Part shown: in pieces, positions 14,974 to 22,181 of the stretch
Layout of the letters: each line of letters begins with the position of its first letter
Position numbering within the stretch: the first letter of the stretch is position 1
DNA from: an uncultured Bacillus sp.
GTDB lineage: Bacteria; Bacillota; Bacilli; Bacillales; Cytobacillaceae
NCBI GenBank assembly: GCA_937902115.1
Contig: CALGSR010000196.1
Span: 1-22,181 of the forward strand
DNA length: 22,181 nucleotides
Direction of reading: 5' to 3'
The notes under the pieces: model-generated
What the model saw: the letters and a program-made list of their open reading frames with translations, nothing else
What the model was told of the DNA's origin: nothing
Database searches by the model: none
Translations under genes and position numbers: made by a program

Positions 14974-15783
14974 TCATGAGTTCGACAAGAATCTCTTCAC
15001 TATTGTACCAAATATATCCGGATTTTCCACATGAATTGCGTGACCGCAGTTCTCAACTTTCAGCCATTCACAATTTCTAATCCTTGCAGTCATTTTTTCG
15101 GCAATCAAACAAAACTTTTCGTCGAGACGACCGGTAAGTAAAAGGGTTTCTGCTTCAAGCTTATGTAATTGCAGCCACCATGATGGCTGTGCACCTGTCC
15201 CCATCCCTGCCAAGCTATTATGCAGACCAATGACGCAATTTGTTAGACGCTGCGCCCTTATGGTTGATTGCACAGCAGGCGCAAGCCCTTTTTGCGTTAC
15301 GAATAGCGGAATATTCTCCCAGTAATCAACAAATTTTTCGATTCCCTGTTCCAAAATAAATTTCCCAAGTTTTTCGTCCTGTCCTCTTCTATTTTCCCTC
15401 TCTGTTTCCGATTCTAACCCTGGAGAGGAACTTTCAAGAACCAATTTACGTACGAACTCAGGATACAAAACAGAAAAGCTTAATGCCAGACGACCGCCCA
15501 TTGAATAACCCAATATATCGGCCTTTTCTATCCGCATCAACTCTAGAATCTTCTTTATATCTTTTACAACAGATCGTACATCGTAACGCTCAATTTCTTG
15601 AGGTGAATCGGATTTCCCATGACCAATGATATCAATTGCAATCAGACGGTTATGCATACTCCACTGCTGATAAAAAGGCTCCCATGTACGAGAATCACCT
15701 GTAAATCCATGAAACAATAGAAGAGGAAATCCGTCCCCTTTCTCCTCTATATAATATGTCACACCATCGATTTCAACATTCAT
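14974..15783 (-). CDS. menH: SHCHC synthase, alpha/beta hydrolase
   Basis: Eliminates pyruvate from SEPHCHC to give SHCHC. A 269-residue alpha/beta-hydrolase with triad S94 (GYSMGGR), D221 (TGRLDEKF) and H248 (NCGHAIHVE), and the family motif HGFTGDSRTW near the start. The start is ATG 15783, overlapping the menD stop by ATGA and preceded by GAAGGA, so translation is probably coupled to menD. A longer frame reaching into menD has no ribosome binding site. The Bacillus subtilis name is ytxM. Confidence 0.95.
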   Translation of the reverse strand: MNVEIDGVTYYIEEKGDGFPLLLFHGFTGDSRTWEPFYQQWSMHNRLIAIDIIGHGKSDSPQEIERYDVRSVVKDIKKILELMRIEKADILGYSMGGRLALSFSVLYPEFVRKLVLESSSPGLESETERENRRGQDEKLGKFILEQGIEKFVDYWENIPLFVTQKGLAPAVQSTIRAQRLTNCVIGLHNSLAGMGTGAQPSWWLQLHKLEAETLLLTGRLDEKFCLIAEKMTARIRNCEWLKVENCGHAIHVENPDIFGTIVKRFLSNS

Positions 15784-17531
15784 TTGCCCAAATCCTTCAG
15801 CGCATTTATTTCCCGGGAAACAAAATTCCACAATTCACGATGTTCTTTTACATTATCATAGCGGTCTGTTACGATTTCCATCACTCTCAAACCCTTTTTC
15901 TCCCGATCCTGTAATAATGCGGTTTTAAAGTGCTCCCAATCAGTTATCGATGTGAATTCACCACCATACATTTTTACCGCATGACTAAAATCTAAATCCA
16001 ATGGCGTACCGTATAAGCGCTCGAAATGCTTCGGATGATTTGATTGAGGAAGAAAGGAAAAAATGCCCCCGCCATTATTATTTATTACGAGAATCGTTAT
16101 ATTCAGTTGTTGCATTTTCGCTGCTACCAATCCATTCAAATCGTGGAAAAAGGTTAAATCCCCGACGATTAAATACATCGGTTCGGAAACGACTGACGCA
16201 CCAAGCGCTGTAGAAATCGTTCCGTCAATTCCGTTGGCCCCTCTGTTTCCCATCACCTTTATCCGCTTTTGATTGTAATGGAAGAAGGAATCCAAGTCTC
16301 GGATTGGCATACTGTTGCCAACAAATAACGTTGCATCCTCCGGCAGTAGTTCTGCCAGCTGATAAAATAGCTTTCCTTCACTTAATTCATTTGTTTCATT
16401 TATTTTAGCGAGTGCCTGTTTGGCTGAAGCATTCAATTTCTTCCATGTTCCAGCGTAAGGGGAAGGTTCTCTTGCAGTAAGTTTTTTAGCTGTTTCCAAA
16501 CAGAATAGCGTCTCCCGGCAATACACCATATTTGTAGATAACATAGAAGGATCGCGCCAGCCGACTCCACCATCCACCACAACTTGAACGGCAGAACGAT
16601 TTTCTTTTAAGAAAAATAACAACGCTTTAGATACCGGCATTGCCCCAAAACGAATAATTAAATCTGGTTTTAATTTATTCTTTATCTCATCAAAGCGTAA
16701 AAAGACATCGTACGTATCGATGATCCATTCTTCACTATGTTCACCGCTGCGCAGCTGTGAAAGAGGATCTGCTACAATTGGAAATTGCAGTTTTTCCGCA
16801 AGGGCTGTGACAGCAGCAGAAAAATTTGCATCTTCTATTTGTCCGCAAATAATGATCCCATTTTGTGAAGATTGCAACCGTTCTGCATAATGAATAAGTT
16901 CTTCCTCTTTTAACGAAATCGTCGGCTGTGTTATTTTTACATAGCCTGATGCCCGTTCCACCTGAGTAAATAACTGTTCATTGTCCAACACAGGAATCAA
17001 CGGTTCCCGTAAAGGAAAGTTTAAATGTACAGGTCCCGCAGGCATAAGGGCCGCTGTAGCAACCGCCCTGGCACATACCGTACGCGCATAGCGAACCATG
17101 TCTTCTGAATGCTCAGGTAAAGCCATTTCGACAAACCATTTTACATGATGCCCATATAAATGAATTTGGTCAATGGTTTGCGGAGCGCCAACATCCCTTA
17201 ATTCATGCGGGCGATCCGCCGTTATGACGACCAAGGGCACACGTGAGATTTTCGCCTCGGTAATGGCCGGATAATAATTTGCAGCCGCCGTTCCTGATGT
17301 ACATAACAGTGCGGTCGGTTTTTGCGATGCCTTTGCAATTCCGAGCGCAAAAAAAGCAGCCGCTCTTTCATCGACATGAATATGAATACGCAGCTCCGGG
17401 TGTTCAGCCATCACCATGGCAATAGGTGTTGACCGAGAACCGGGGCTTATAACAACATCTTCTACTCCTGACTGTACAAGCTCAGATACAAATGCAGCAA
17501 TATAAGTTGTCATTGCAAGCTGATGACTCAT
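15780..17531 (-). CDS. menD: SEPHCHC synthase, thiamine-diphosphate enzyme
   Basis: Adds a succinic semialdehyde unit from 2-oxoglutarate to isochorismate, using thiamine diphosphate. The 583 residues match the family. The catalytic Glu is E55 in HVDERAAAF; the pyrimidine-domain signature is LLCTSGTAAANYYPAI (75-90), followed by VVITADRPHELRD (101-113). The C-terminal ThDP/Mg2+ motif runs from GDLTFFHDLN (457-466) to INNNGGGIF (483-491), and VGNSMPIRDLD (404-414) is also present. The ATG overlaps the menF stop by ATGA, with GGGGGAA upstream. Confidence 0.97.
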   Translation of the reverse strand: MSHQLAMTTYIAAFVSELVQSGVEDVVISPGSRSTPIAMVMAEHPELRIHIHVDERAAAFFALGIAKASQKPTALLCTSGTAAANYYPAITEAKISRVPLVVITADRPHELRDVGAPQTIDQIHLYGHHVKWFVEMALPEHSEDMVRYARTVCARAVATAALMPAGPVHLNFPLREPLIPVLDNEQLFTQVERASGYVKITQPTISLKEEELIHYAERLQSSQNGIIICGQIEDANFSAAVTALAEKLQFPIVADPLSQLRSGEHSEEWIIDTYDVFLRFDEIKNKLKPDLIIRFGAMPVSKALLFFLKENRSAVQVVVDGGVGWRDPSMLSTNMVYCRETLFCLETAKKLTAREPSPYAGTWKKLNASAKQALAKINETNELSEGKLFYQLAELLPEDATLFVGNSMPIRDLDSFFHYNQKRIKVMGNRGANGIDGTISTALGASVVSEPMYLIVGDLTFFHDLNGLVAAKMQQLNITILVINNNGGGIFSFLPQSNHPKHFERLYGTPLDLDFSHAVKMYGGEFTSITDWEHFKTALLQDREKKGLRVMEIVTDRYDNVKEHRELWNFVSREINALKDLGK

Positions 17532-18934
17532 GATTTAATTCCCCCAAGCGCAGATAACATCGGTTTAAACTTTATCTTTGTTTCCTCGTATTCTGATTCA
17601 GCTTCAGAATTTTCGACCACACCGCAACCGGCAAAAATAGAAGCCTCATTCTCTTGAATGATTCCAGAACGGATGGCTACAGCAAACTCGCCGTTTCTCT
17701 GATAATCAAACCAACCAATCGGACCGCCATAGAAGCCACGATCCAAATCCTCTACTTCTCTAATTTTCAGCAAAGCATCCTTTTTAGGTACCCCTCCAAG
17801 CGCAGGAGTTGGATGCAGTCTTTCAGCAACCATTAAAAGAGACGTACCCTGATTAGGCTTCCCTTTTACCGGTGTATATAAGTGCTGAATATGCCTAAGC
17901 TTTAAAAGCCTAGGCTCATTTGGTATGTTCACCTCGGAACATGTATCCTCAATCGCTTCTTTAATCATATCAACAACATGTTGATGCTCACCCAAGTTCT
18001 TTTCATCGTGTAAAAGCATTCTACCCAGCTCTTCATCCTCCGCTTTGCTCGTTCCTCTTGCAATTGAACCCGCTAAACAAGTGGAGTAAAGTTGGTTATT
18101 TTCCATCTTCACCAGCCGTTCCGGAGAAGCCCCGATAAAGCAGTCTCCGTCTGATTCAAATGCAAATACATAGCTGTCACTCTGCTCTGACAATAGGTTT
18201 TGCAGAACACGCTCAGCTTGAATTTCCGCATCAAACACAAGACGAAGTTCTCTTGCTAAGACTACTTTTTTGGGGCCGCCTTTTTTGATATCCTCTACAA
18301 CCTGTGTGACCCCTTGTTTCCAATTTTTCGGTTTTATTTCAATCTGTTCCGTTAAAACAAATGATTTAAACGCAAAACTCTGTTTCATTGAACTGAATAA
18401 TTCTTGTCTTTCCTGCTCCAGTTTATCATAAACTGAGACTGAATCCTCAGGTGTACAGACAATATTCGTTGTCAAATAGGCCTCTCCGGCAATCATACTT
18501 AACATAAACTTTGGAATATGAAACAGGGAATCGGCATATTTGGACCAAAGCTTTGTTTTTTTCTTAAGTGGGTCGAATGAAAAACCGCCAAAAGCGGTTG
18601 GGCCTGTCCCCGCTATATGATAATGATCAAAAATGATCGCTTTTTCTAAGAATTGGTTCCATTCTCTTTCAACATGAAAAAAGCGATCAGTTGTCTGATC
18701 CGATTCAATTTGTTTGGCTGTTCCCAAGCCAACTATGTATTTTTCACCAGCAGGTTCTTTCCAAAAAAACCGTTCTCCGGCATATCTTTCTTTTCCATGT
18801 GCAAAAAACATGAAAGGATCAATGAAACCAATGTTATGAATTTCACTTACCAAAATGGAGGCAGATTCTTTTTTTGCTACCTCAATTGCTATGTGAATTC
18901 CCTCTTTTAGTTCCGTCTGTTGAATGGTAACCAA
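17528..18934 (-). CDS. menF: Isochorismate synthase
   Basis: Converts chorismate to isochorismate, committing it to menaquinone (or to siderophores if shared). The 468-residue protein has the chorismate-binding fold in its C-terminal half: K223 in KKVVLARE (the base expected in isochorismate synthases), FIGASPERL (266-274), HPTPALGG (374-381), GPIGWFD (404-410) and the Mg2+-binding EYEETKIK (448-455). The start is the TTG at 18934, 7 nt after GGAGGG; it gives MVTIQQ, like the MVT start I recall for the Bacillus subtilis protein. A TTG at 18952 would lie upstream of that site. First gene of the men operon, with a structured leader upstream. Confidence 0.95.
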   Translation of the reverse strand: MVTIQQTELKEGIHIAIEVAKKESASILVSEIHNIGFIDPFMFFAHGKERYAGERFFWKEPAGEKYIVGLGTAKQIESDQTTDRFFHVEREWNQFLEKAIIFDHYHIAGTGPTAFGGFSFDPLKKKTKLWSKYADSLFHIPKFMLSMIAGEAYLTTNIVCTPEDSVSVYDKLEQERQELFSSMKQSFAFKSFVLTEQIEIKPKNWKQGVTQVVEDIKKGGPKKVVLARELRLVFDAEIQAERVLQNLLSEQSDSYVFAFESDGDCFIGASPERLVKMENNQLYSTCLAGSIARGTSKAEDEELGRMLLHDEKNLGEHQHVVDMIKEAIEDTCSEVNIPNEPRLLKLRHIQHLYTPVKGKPNQGTSLLMVAERLHPTPALGGVPKKDALLKIREVEDLDRGFYGGPIGWFDYQRNGEFAVAIRSGIIQENEASIFAGCGVVENSEAESEYEETKIKFKPMLSALGGIKS

Positions 18935-18967
18935 AAAAATCCCTCCAAACAAGTCGCTCTCCTAATC

Positions 18968-19070
18968 AAATACGCCTTGGTGTATTTGTGCCCAGATTTT
19001 ATCGAGTCCACTCGATAAATTACCTTTGAAAATCTGAGGCATCCGCCGGAGGCTTTTGATTTTATTCAGC
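18968..19070. repeat. Multi-stem palindromic element in the men leader
   Basis: A dense set of inverted repeats just upstream of menF. AAATACGCC/GGTGTATTT (18968-18976 with 18979-18987, one G-U). An outer perfect 8-bp pair CAGATTTT/AAAATCTG (18993-19000 with 19029-19036). Inside it, a perfect 9-bp hairpin TTTATCGAG/CTCGATAAA with loop TCCA (18998-19006 with 19011-19019). A GC-rich patch CATCCGCCGGAGGC follows (19040-19053). It lacks coding potential. It looks like a structured RNA or a dispersed intergenic repeat; only one copy is in this window. Confidence 0.55.
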
Positions 19071-19151
19071 CAAGATTTAAATATAATTAAAGTTTAATTT
19101 TGCTTTTTATTTATATCAACATATGGAAGTTAAATAAATCTGCTGAATAAA
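19061..19151. repeat. 10-bp inverted repeat flanking the men promoter region
   Basis: TTTATTCAGC (19061-19070) and its exact inverse GCTGAATAAA (19142-19151) enclose about 71 bp of very AT-rich sequence containing the candidate men promoter. The left arm abuts the multi-stem element. The two could be the ends of one small element or just an operator-like dyad. Confidence 0.45.
19091..19119 (-). promoter_or_regulatory. Candidate men operon promoter
   Basis: On the minus strand, TTGATA (19119-19114) and TAAACT (19096-19091) with a 17-nt spacer. The -10 hexamer is identical to that of the menA promoter. A transcript from here would carry a leader of about 150 nt through the palindromic element. 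Confidence 0.4.
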
Positions 19152-19408
19152 GTTAAAATACCTACATTATCATAACATAACCGTTATTTCTTTGCCATTA
19201 TCCGTCTCTTTTCCTTATTATTAGAATTTTCTTTTAGGTCCATTCGAAATGAAGCCCCGTCAATTTCCCACGAAATAGCCATTGACACCCACTGCTTCTT
19301 TTCCTAAACTTAATTAGTATCGAATTAAGGACAAGATATAACACTTTTGTATTGTATTTCACTTCAATACTATCTAAATCGATCATAATTTACGGGGGAT
19401 ATTTTTCT
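19152..19408. other. menA upstream region and leader
   Basis: Non-coding. Nothing is recognised from 19152 to 19281 except pyrimidine-rich AT sequence. Downstream of the menA promoter are two short inverted repeats in the presumed leader: CTTAATT/AATTAAG (19309-19315 with 19323-19329) and GTATTG/CAATAC (19349-19354 with 19365-19370). No known riboswitch was recognised. Confidence 0.5.
19282..19310 (+). promoter_or_regulatory. menA SigA promoter
   Basis: Consensus TTGACA (19282-19287), 17-nt spacer, TAAACT (19305-19310, 4 of 6 matches). It gives a leader of about 90 nt before the menA ATG. Confidence 0.65.
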
Positions 19409-20350
19409 ATGCAATCACAAATTCAAGCTAAGACATCTCCAGCGTTTAAGAAGAAGGATAAGAGCTGGAAGGTGTGGTGGCGTTTAACCCGCCCTCATAC
19501 ATTAACCGCTGCATTTGTTCCGGTTATTTTAGGAACTGTCATTGCCATGACGCAGACAGAGATTCATTTTAGGCTTTTTATTACGATGCTGATTGCCAGC
19601 CTCCTTATCCAAATTGCCACGAACTTATTTAATGAATATTATGACTTCAAACGAGGACTTGATAATGAGGAATCCGTGGGAATTGGCGGAGGAATCGTAC
19701 GTGATGGCGTTAAACCGAAAACGATTATGAAAGTGGCCCTCATCTTATATGGCGTTTCCCTATTGTTTGGTGTCTATATTTGTATGAACAGCAGCTGGTG
19801 GATCGCAGCAGTCGGATTATTCTGTATGGCCATGGGCTATTTATACACTGGAGGACCAATGCCGCTTTCCTACACACCTTTTGGTGAACTGGCATCCGGT
19901 CTTTTAATGGGAATGTTTATCGTATTAATTTCCTTTTTCATCCAAACAGGAACAGTTTCACTCGACAGCATTCTTATTTCTACACCGATTATGATATTGG
20001 TTGGATTAATTAATCTTGCCAATAATATTCGCGACTTAGAAGGAGATAAAGAACATGGACGCAAAACTCTTGCCGTGCTGTTCGGCAAAAGAAAGGCTGT
20101 CATTTTCATGGCTGTGATGTTTGCTGTTTCCTATCTTTGGGCTTTTGCACTAATCGGATTTGGTATTATTACACCATGGATCGCATTAATTGTTCTTAGT
20201 ATTCCAAAACCGATTAAAGCCATTAAAGAATTTTTTAGAAATTCAACACCGCCGCAAATGATGCCAGCGATGAAGGCTGCTTCGCAAACGAATACAATTT
20301 TCGGTGTATTATTGTCCGCCGGTATTGTTATCGGATATTTTTTATCATGA
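19409..20350 (+). CDS. menA: 1,4-dihydroxy-2-naphthoate prenyltransferase
   Basis: Attaches the polyprenyl tail to 1,4-dihydroxy-2-naphthoate at the membrane, giving demethylmenaquinone. The 313-residue UbiA-family protein has about eight to nine hydrophobic helices. The two Asp-rich Mg2+-diphosphate motifs are NLFNEYYDFKRGLD (72-85) and NNIRDLEGDKEHGRKT (205-220). The conserved LTRPHTLTAAFVPVILG lies at 26-42. The start is ATG 19409 after GGGGGA at 9-nt spacing; an earlier in-frame ATG (19352) lies in the leader without a binding site. It is divergent from the men operon, with its own promoter and terminator. Confidence 0.97.
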   Translation: MQSQIQAKTSPAFKKKDKSWKVWWRLTRPHTLTAAFVPVILGTVIAMTQTEIHFRLFITMLIASLLIQIATNLFNEYYDFKRGLDNEESVGIGGGIVRDGVKPKTIMKVALILYGVSLLFGVYICMNSSWWIAAVGLFCMAMGYLYTGGPMPLSYTPFGELASGLLMGMFIVLISFFIQTGTVSLDSILISTPIMILVGLINLANNIRDLEGDKEHGRKTLAVLFGKRKAVIFMAVMFAVSYLWAFALIGFGIITPWIALIVLSIPKPIKAIKEFFRNSTPPQMMPAMKAASQTNTIFGVLLSAGIVIGYFLS

Positions 20351-20363
20351 ATATCTATCGCTC

Positions 20364-20394
20364 AAGGCTTCTGCAGAAAAGCAGGGGCTTTTTT
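20364..20394 (+). terminator. Rho-independent terminator of menA
   Basis: An 11-bp stem with three G-U pairs (20364-20374 with 20381-20391), 6-nt loop, then a run of T. It lies 13 bp after the stop codon. Confidence 0.8.
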
Positions 20395-20484
20395 CCATTC
20401 TAAGGGTTTCGTTATGTTTTAAAAGTAAACGTTCATACTAAGTTTAAGCAAGCAATTTAGATGCAGATGGGAATGGAGATAACT

Positions 20485-21279
20485 ATGCTGACAAATCAAC
20501 AACTTAGTGTTTTAAAACAATTATTATTAGATGATCAAAAAGAGATGGACCACCAGCTAGAAGCAAATAAAGAAGGAAGCCTTGAAGGAATGTCACACCG
20601 AGACACAGTCGGTGAGCTATCCCTATATGATAATCATCCTGCAGATATGGGAACAGAACTGTATGAAAGGGAAAAGGATTTCGCCCTCGAGGAGCATGCC
20701 GATTCACAATTGAATAAAGTGAATGCCGCATTACAGGCAATAGAAAACGGAACATATGGAAAATGCCAAACCTGTGGAGAAGATATCCCCTATGAACGTC
20801 TTGAAGTCATTCCAGCTACGCTCTTCTGTGTAAAACATAGCCCGGATCAAGAGCGTCAAGGGGATCGCCCAGTCGAGGAAGATGTACTAGAATTTGCTCA
20901 TGGAAACCATTTTCAGCACCATCAATTCCGTGAAGTCATCGATAATGAAGACAGTTTCCAGGAAGTGGCGCGTTATGGTACTTCAGAGACCCCTTCTGAT
21001 TTACGCGGTGATTACGAAGACATTAATAGCCTATATAATGTTGGTCACGATGACGAAGGATTTACGGAGGATATCGAAACTTTTATCGCAACTGACATAA
21101 CAGGAAAAGAAGTCCAGGTTTACCATTCAAAAAAGCATGAGCAATATGAAGCCATGCTTGATGATGAGGGACTAGAAACACTTTGGGGTGATGTTCATTA
21201 TCATGTGACAGATGGTTATGTAAATGAAAGTGAGAACGAAGCTGAAAAAGAGGATTGGGAAAACTTCCCGTTTAAATAG
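20485..21279 (+). CDS. yteA: YteA-like DksA/TraR-type zinc-finger protein
   Basis: A 264-residue acidic cytosolic protein in the Bacillus YteA family, related to DksA/TraR, which bind RNA polymerase; the Bacillus function is not established. The family's front block is present (GELSLYDNHPADMGTELYEREKD, seen at 43-65), then a helical segment. A finger follows with CxxC at C94/C97 (CQTCGEDIPYERLE) and C115/H118 (CVKH), i.e. C3H rather than C4. The C-terminal YteA-specific domain includes ENGTYG upstream and FIATDITGKEVQVYHSKKHE near the end. The start is ATG 20485, with AATGGAG 6 nt upstream; an ATG 24 nt earlier has no such site. Monocistronic. Confidence 0.9.
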   Translation: MLTNQQLSVLKQLLLDDQKEMDHQLEANKEGSLEGMSHRDTVGELSLYDNHPADMGTELYEREKDFALEEHADSQLNKVNAALQAIENGTYGKCQTCGEDIPYERLEVIPATLFCVKHSPDQERQGDRPVEEDVLEFAHGNHFQHHQFREVIDNEDSFQEVARYGTSETPSDLRGDYEDINSLYNVGHDDEGFTEDIETFIATDITGKEVQVYHSKKHEQYEAMLDDEGLETLWGDVHYHVTDGYVNESENEAEKEDWENFPFK

Positions 21280-21293
21280 ATTTTTTTATAAAA

Positions 21294-21330
21294 AAAGGAT
21301 GTCTTCAATTTATACTTGAGGACATCCTTT
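21294..21330. terminator. Terminator between yteA and the DUF4825-like lipoprotein gene
   Basis: A 15-bp stem with one G-U pair (21294-21308 with 21316-21330) and a 7-nt loop. The T-run is strong on the minus strand and weak on the plus strand, so it mainly ends the minus-strand lipoprotein gene and may block plus-strand read-through less well. Confidence 0.82.
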
Positions 21331-21347
21331 AAAGACTGAAATATATA

Positions 21348-21842
21348 TTATTTTTCAAAATACTGAGTGATTTCATTTTTATCTGACAAGTATTCTTGTA
21401 ATAATTCTTTAAGTTCCTTTTCGTTTGTAATACTGCTTAATTCTTTACCATACCATTTTTGTAATTCTGTTTTATTGACTTTAAGGTTTTGCTTTCCAAA
21501 ATCGTATTGAACCCATTCTGCATTTTTCACCAACGCTAATAAATAGGTTGAATTACACAGAGCTAATTCCTTCATATTCTCATCATTCAGCTCAGGTGAT
21601 TCCGCATCAATATCATATTTCAATATAATACCATAGGGTTCTTCTTTCGTTTCAAGCGCAAATTCCTGATAATACTCTTTAAATGGCAGCTGCGTAATGA
21701 TCGCCCCTACTGCACTATTATCGCCTACAAGTGAATCCTTATATTGAAAAACATCTTCTCCCGAATCGGCTGCATTATTGCACCCTGTTAGAACGAGCAG
21801 TAAAAATAAAGTGAAAATAAAATAGAATGCTTTCCCTCTCAT
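21348..21842 (-). CDS. Small lipoprotein, DUF4825-like
   Basis: A 164-residue predicted membrane-anchored lipoprotein: signal peptide MRGKAFYFIFTLFLLLVLTG with lipidated Cys21 (lipobox LTGC), then a compact domain containing YKDSLVGDNSAVGAIITQLP. That block matches my recollection of the DUF4825 family, which is also found as a C-terminal domain of some anti-sigma-like and BlaR-like membrane proteins; function is unknown. The start is ATG 21842, with GGGGAGG 9 nt upstream. An ATG nine codons earlier overlaps that binding site. A possible extended -10 (TGATAAAAT, 21889-21881) lies upstream, without a clear -35. Confidence 0.8.
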   Translation of the reverse strand: MRGKAFYFIFTLFLLLVLTGCNNAADSGEDVFQYKDSLVGDNSAVGAIITQLPFKEYYQEFALETKEEPYGIILKYDIDAESPELNDENMKELALCNSTYLLALVKNAEWVQYDFGKQNLKVNKTELQKWYGKELSSITNEKELKELLQEYLSDKNEITQYFEK

Positions 21843-21973
21843 AGTGATTTTCCTCCCCTTGTTTCCCATACTTATTCTTCATTTTATCATAATTATTCCT
21901 GTATTTATCTCGTTAATCGGCTGAAATAGGGACAGAATTATGCATATTTTGTGACTCTGACTAACGTAAGGAA

Positions 21974-21993
21974 ACATAAAAAGACATAAAAAG
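21974..21993. repeat. Tandem direct repeat, 2 x 10 bp
   Basis: ACATAAAAAG occurs twice head to tail (21974-21983, 21984-21993). The second copy is part of the left arm of the tRNA terminator hairpin. Confidence 0.7.
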
Positions 21994-22034
21994 AGTATAA
22001 AACTATTAATAGTCTTATACTCTTTTTATGTCTT
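21981..22034 (-). terminator. Long hairpin terminator of the tRNA operon
   Basis: A perfect 20-bp stem (21981-22000 with 22015-22034), then one A-C mismatch, then a further 5 bp (22002-22006 with 22009-22013) closing on TA. On the minus strand it follows tRNA-Glu by 6 bp and leads into T-rich sequence, so it probably ends the tRNA transcript. It is unusually long for a terminator. Confidence 0.75.
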
Positions 22035-22040
22035 AATGAA

Positions 22041-22112
22041 TGACCCCTACGGGATTCGAACCCGTGTTACCGCCGTGAAAGGGCGGTGTCTTAACCGCTT
22101 GACCAAGGGGCC
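22041..22112 (-). tRNA. tRNA-Glu (anticodon UUC)
   Basis: 72 nt folding as a full cloverleaf on the minus strand: acceptor GGCCCCT/AGGGGTC with discriminator A, anticodon stem CCGCC/GGCGG around CTTTCAC (anticodon TTC), and T-arm CGGGTTCGAATCCCG. The 3' CCA is not encoded. It is the last gene of the tRNA operon. Confidence 0.96.
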
Positions 22113-22115
22113 AAA

Positions 22116-22181
22116 TGGCGGAGAAGGAGGGATTTGAACCCTCGCGCCGGTTGCCCGACCTACACCCTTAGCAGGGGCGCC
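22116..22181 (-). tRNA. tRNA-Ser (anticodon GCU), 5' end cut by the window edge
   Basis: The 3' two-thirds of a class II tRNA on the minus strand: anticodon loop CTGCTAA (anticodon GCT), a long variable arm with GTCGGGCAACCGGC, T-arm GAGGGTTCAAATCCCTC, acceptor 3' strand CTTCTCC, discriminator G and an encoded CCA (22118-22116). Three bases separate it from tRNA-Glu. The 5' acceptor and D-arm lie beyond 22181. Confidence 0.93.

Noticed and set aside
18935..19408. T-box or known metabolite riboswitch in the men/menA intergenic region
   Set aside because: No T-box sequence or recognised aptamer core; only inverted repeats are visible, and no tRNA-like pairing was found.
20401..20460. Sporulation-type (SigE/SigK) promoter before yteA
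   Set aside because: CATACT at 20434-20439 resembles a -10, but no matching -35 at proper distance; too weak to call.
20504..20755. 83-codon minus-strand frame inside yteA
   Set aside because: Antisense to a conserved coding region; no start signal.
1..22181. Mobile element, prophage, CRISPR or defence system
   Set aside because: No transposase, integrase, phage, Cas or restriction-type protein among the frames, and no spaced repeat array; all genes fit a core Bacillaceae neighbourhood.

Overview
The window is a low-GC, Gram-positive chromosomal segment, best read as Bacillaceae (Bacillus sensu lato). Three things point there: strong AAGGAGG-type ribosome binding sites with frequent TTG/GTG starts, lipoprotein signal peptides with classic lipoboxes, and gene content matching the ytk/ytl/luxS/ytjA/ytiB/men neighbourhood known from Bacillus subtilis. 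It looks like ordinary core-genome territory. I see no prophage, insertion sequence, CRISPR array or toxin-antitoxin module, and no convincing new multi-gene system.

Layout. 1-3467: a gene start at the left edge, methionine aminopeptidase preceded by a possible 31-aa ORF (minus strand), a plus-strand CAP-domain lipoprotein with two internal repeats, and a minus-strand stand-alone PTS EIIC. 3767-6428: a three-gene plus-strand ABC importer operon (binding lipoprotein, ATPase, permease; ytlA/ytlC/ytlD type). 6447-7311: ytkD Nudix hydrolase and a small unknown gene, both minus. 7478-9606: a small acidic protein, then a one-helix membrane peptide in operon with a cardiolipin synthase whose second HKD motif has Asn in place of the catalytic His. 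9689-12462: luxS (minus), yidD (plus), beta-carbonic anhydrase (minus) and a zinc-binding lipoprotein (plus) behind a perfect Zur-type palindrome. 12512-18934: the minus-strand menaquinone operon menF-menD-menH-menB-menE. The first three genes are joined by 4-bp ATGA overlaps, and the operon is preceded by an unusually structured leader/intergenic element. 19409-21279: menA from its own promoter, then a YteA/DksA-like zinc-finger protein. 21348-21842: a small lipoprotein. 22041-end: tRNA-Glu(UUC) and a truncated tRNA-Ser(GCU), transcribed leftwards into a long hairpin.

How the genes work together. MenF, MenD, MenH, MenB and MenE take chorismate to 1,4-dihydroxy-2-naphthoyl-CoA, and MenA, on the opposite strand across a roughly 470-bp regulatory gap, prenylates 1,4-dihydroxy-2-naphthoate. 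Only the thioesterase and MenG steps are missing from the window. Convergent gene pairs are mostly separated by strong bidirectional hairpin terminators, which helps fix gene ends. Several annotated starts are internal to the longest ORF, chosen from ribosome binding sites and recalled homologue N-termini.
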